Position numbers and translations under genes: made by a program. Positions 4,396 to 5,086 of a stretch of 5,086 nucleotides of DNA are shown one piece after another. The DNA is taken from positions 16,544 to 21,629 of the forward strand of contig DEEV01000101.1 of assembly GCA_002350445.1 (NCBI GenBank). Reading direction: 5' to 3'. This DNA comes from Treponema sp. UBA2869. GTDB taxonomy: Bacteria; Spirochaetota; Spirochaetia; Treponematales; Treponemataceae. Under the pieces are notes generated by a model. The model saw only the letters and a program-made list of their open reading frames with translations, did no database searches and was not told the origin of the DNA. Positions within the stretch are counted from its first letter, which is position 1. The number at the start of each line of letters is the position of its first letter.

Positions 4396-4989
4396 TTAAA
4401 ACATCTTAATCCACTCATCCAGGAACTTCATCTGTTCCGGGGTGTGGAACCAGTGCTCACCGCCTTTCATAACGGTAAGCGGCGCATTATGCTTTTTTGA
4501 AAACTTACTGATAACTTCAAGCGGCATAAAAGTGTCATTTTCTCCGTAAAGGATTTTTGTCGGCACATTCCATTTTACAGGATGCTTTCTGACATAAGTC
4601 AAATATTCCCAGGACAAATCCGGCCCGAATGAAGTTGAAATCACTTTTTTTGCTTCAAGTTCAGCTTCCGTAACTCCGGCAAACTTCATCATATTGCAAA
4701 TTAAAAATTCCATATCTGCAATCGGCGAAATAAAATACGCCTTTTCGATTAAGCCGTCCAAATCTGCGTTCATGCTGAAAAAAGCCCCGATGCTGTTTGC
4801 AATCAAAATTATTTTTTCATATCTTGATTTGAATTTTTCAACTGCCTCGTGGATTTCCTTCCCAGTTTCCCACGGCGTAAAAGTTTTGTAATCTAATCCG
4901 ATTACTTCATAATCCGGAAACAATACATTGTAATGTTCGCTTTCTGTATGGCTTCCGCCCATTCCGTGAATGTATAAAATTAAATTCAT
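4396..4989 (-). CDS. Alpha/beta hydrolase (small serine esterase/lipase-like)
   Basis: A 197-residue alpha/beta hydrolase without signal peptide, so cytoplasmic. LILYIHGMGGS (3-13) is the oxyanion-hole HG motif. The nucleophile elbow is IANSIGAFF with Ser66 (Ala-x-Ser-x-Gly, the first glycine of the usual GxSxG being Ala). Asp152 in LYGENDTF and His179 in KGGEHWFH complete a plausible catalytic triad in the right order. The cap between strands 6 and 7 is short (about 88-140). Substrate is not predictable; small esters are the usual targets of this size class. The start is supported by AGAGG 5 nt upstream of the ATG. It lies 33 bp downstream of the stop of the partial frame at the right edge and 141 bp upstream of the HTH-desulfoferrodoxin gene, a gap with its own candidate promoter, so it is probably in a separate transcription unit from that gene. 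Confidence 0.9.
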   Translation of the reverse strand: MNLILYIHGMGGSHTESEHYNVLFPDYEVIGLDYKTFTPWETGKEIHEAVEKFKSRYEKIILIANSIGAFFSMNADLDGLIEKAYFISPIADMEFLICNMMKFAGVTEAELEAKKVISTSFGPDLSWEYLTYVRKHPVKWNVPTKILYGENDTFMPLEVISKFSKKHNAPLTVMKGGEHWFHTPEQMKFLDEWIKMF

Positions 4990-5022
4990 AATTACCTCTT
5001 GTATAAGTCTGCCTGCAATTTT

Positions 5023-5086
5023 TTAACGGCGTTCTTTCTTCTTTTCCTGTTTTAGAAGATATTTTTGTTTTTCCTCTAATTTTTTC
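5023..5086 (-). CDS. C-terminal 20 residues of an unidentified Lys/Glu-rich protein, cut by window edge
   Basis: From the right edge the minus strand reads KKLEEKQKYLLKQEKKKERR and a TAA at 5025-5023. The highly charged, leucine-spaced composition resembles a basic helical or coiled-coil tail of a real protein, and the stop is 33 bp before the hydrolase ATG, typical operon spacing. Too little is present to name a family, and an open frame of this length could occur by chance. Confidence 0.45.
   Translation of the reverse strand, partial: KKLEEKQKYLLKQEKKKERR

Overview
The window reads as bacterial chromosome with moderate GC and no mobile element, CRISPR array or rRNA/tRNA. The protein families present (DUF3781, SAP/DUF6434, ClbS/DfsB, DJ-1/PfpI of the MADWE type, HTH-WYL, HTH-desulfoferrodoxin) are ones I associate with anaerobic or gut bacteria, chiefly Clostridia-like Firmicutes and host-associated Treponema. 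I lean weakly towards a gut Treponema or clostridial relative, and the sequence alone does not decide it.

Layout. All genes except one lie on the minus strand. Reading the minus strand from about 1835 down to 1 there is a compact cluster: a DJ-1/PfpI-like protein, a DUF3781 protein (12 bp gap), a SAP/DUF6434 protein (1 bp gap), and after a 101 bp spacer the start of a ClbS/DfsB-family gene cut by the window edge. The spacer holds two adjacent 25-bp REP-like hairpins. Divergent from this cluster, on the plus strand, is an HTH-WYL regulator. In the divergent gap sits an 11-bp inverted repeat (10 of 11 positions paired) whose left arm is also a consensus -35 box. The regulator gene most probably starts at 1922, not 1862, and may be read from a nearly leaderless mRNA.

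The right half (minus strand) holds the right-edge tail of an unidentified Lys/Glu-rich protein, an alpha/beta hydrolase, a regulator that fuses an XRE helix-turn-helix to a complete desulfoferrodoxin-like module, and a flavoprotein with the CX2CX2CX6C cysteine spacing of iron-sulfur flavoproteins. The last two genes are 20 bp apart and look co-transcribed. A perfect 14-bp inverted repeat with a 6-bp spacer precedes the regulator.

Interpretation (inference). The most interesting unit is the HTH-desulfoferrodoxin regulator plus iron-sulfur-flavoprotein-like gene: it has the parts of a self-regulated redox, oxygen or superoxide-responsive operon, with iron sites used for sensing. In this copy one expected iron ligand (His) of the superoxide-reductase-like centre is Asp. 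The left cluster may be a WYL-controlled stress or detoxification operon (DJ-1 and ClbS/DfsB families), but its function is not established by the sequence.
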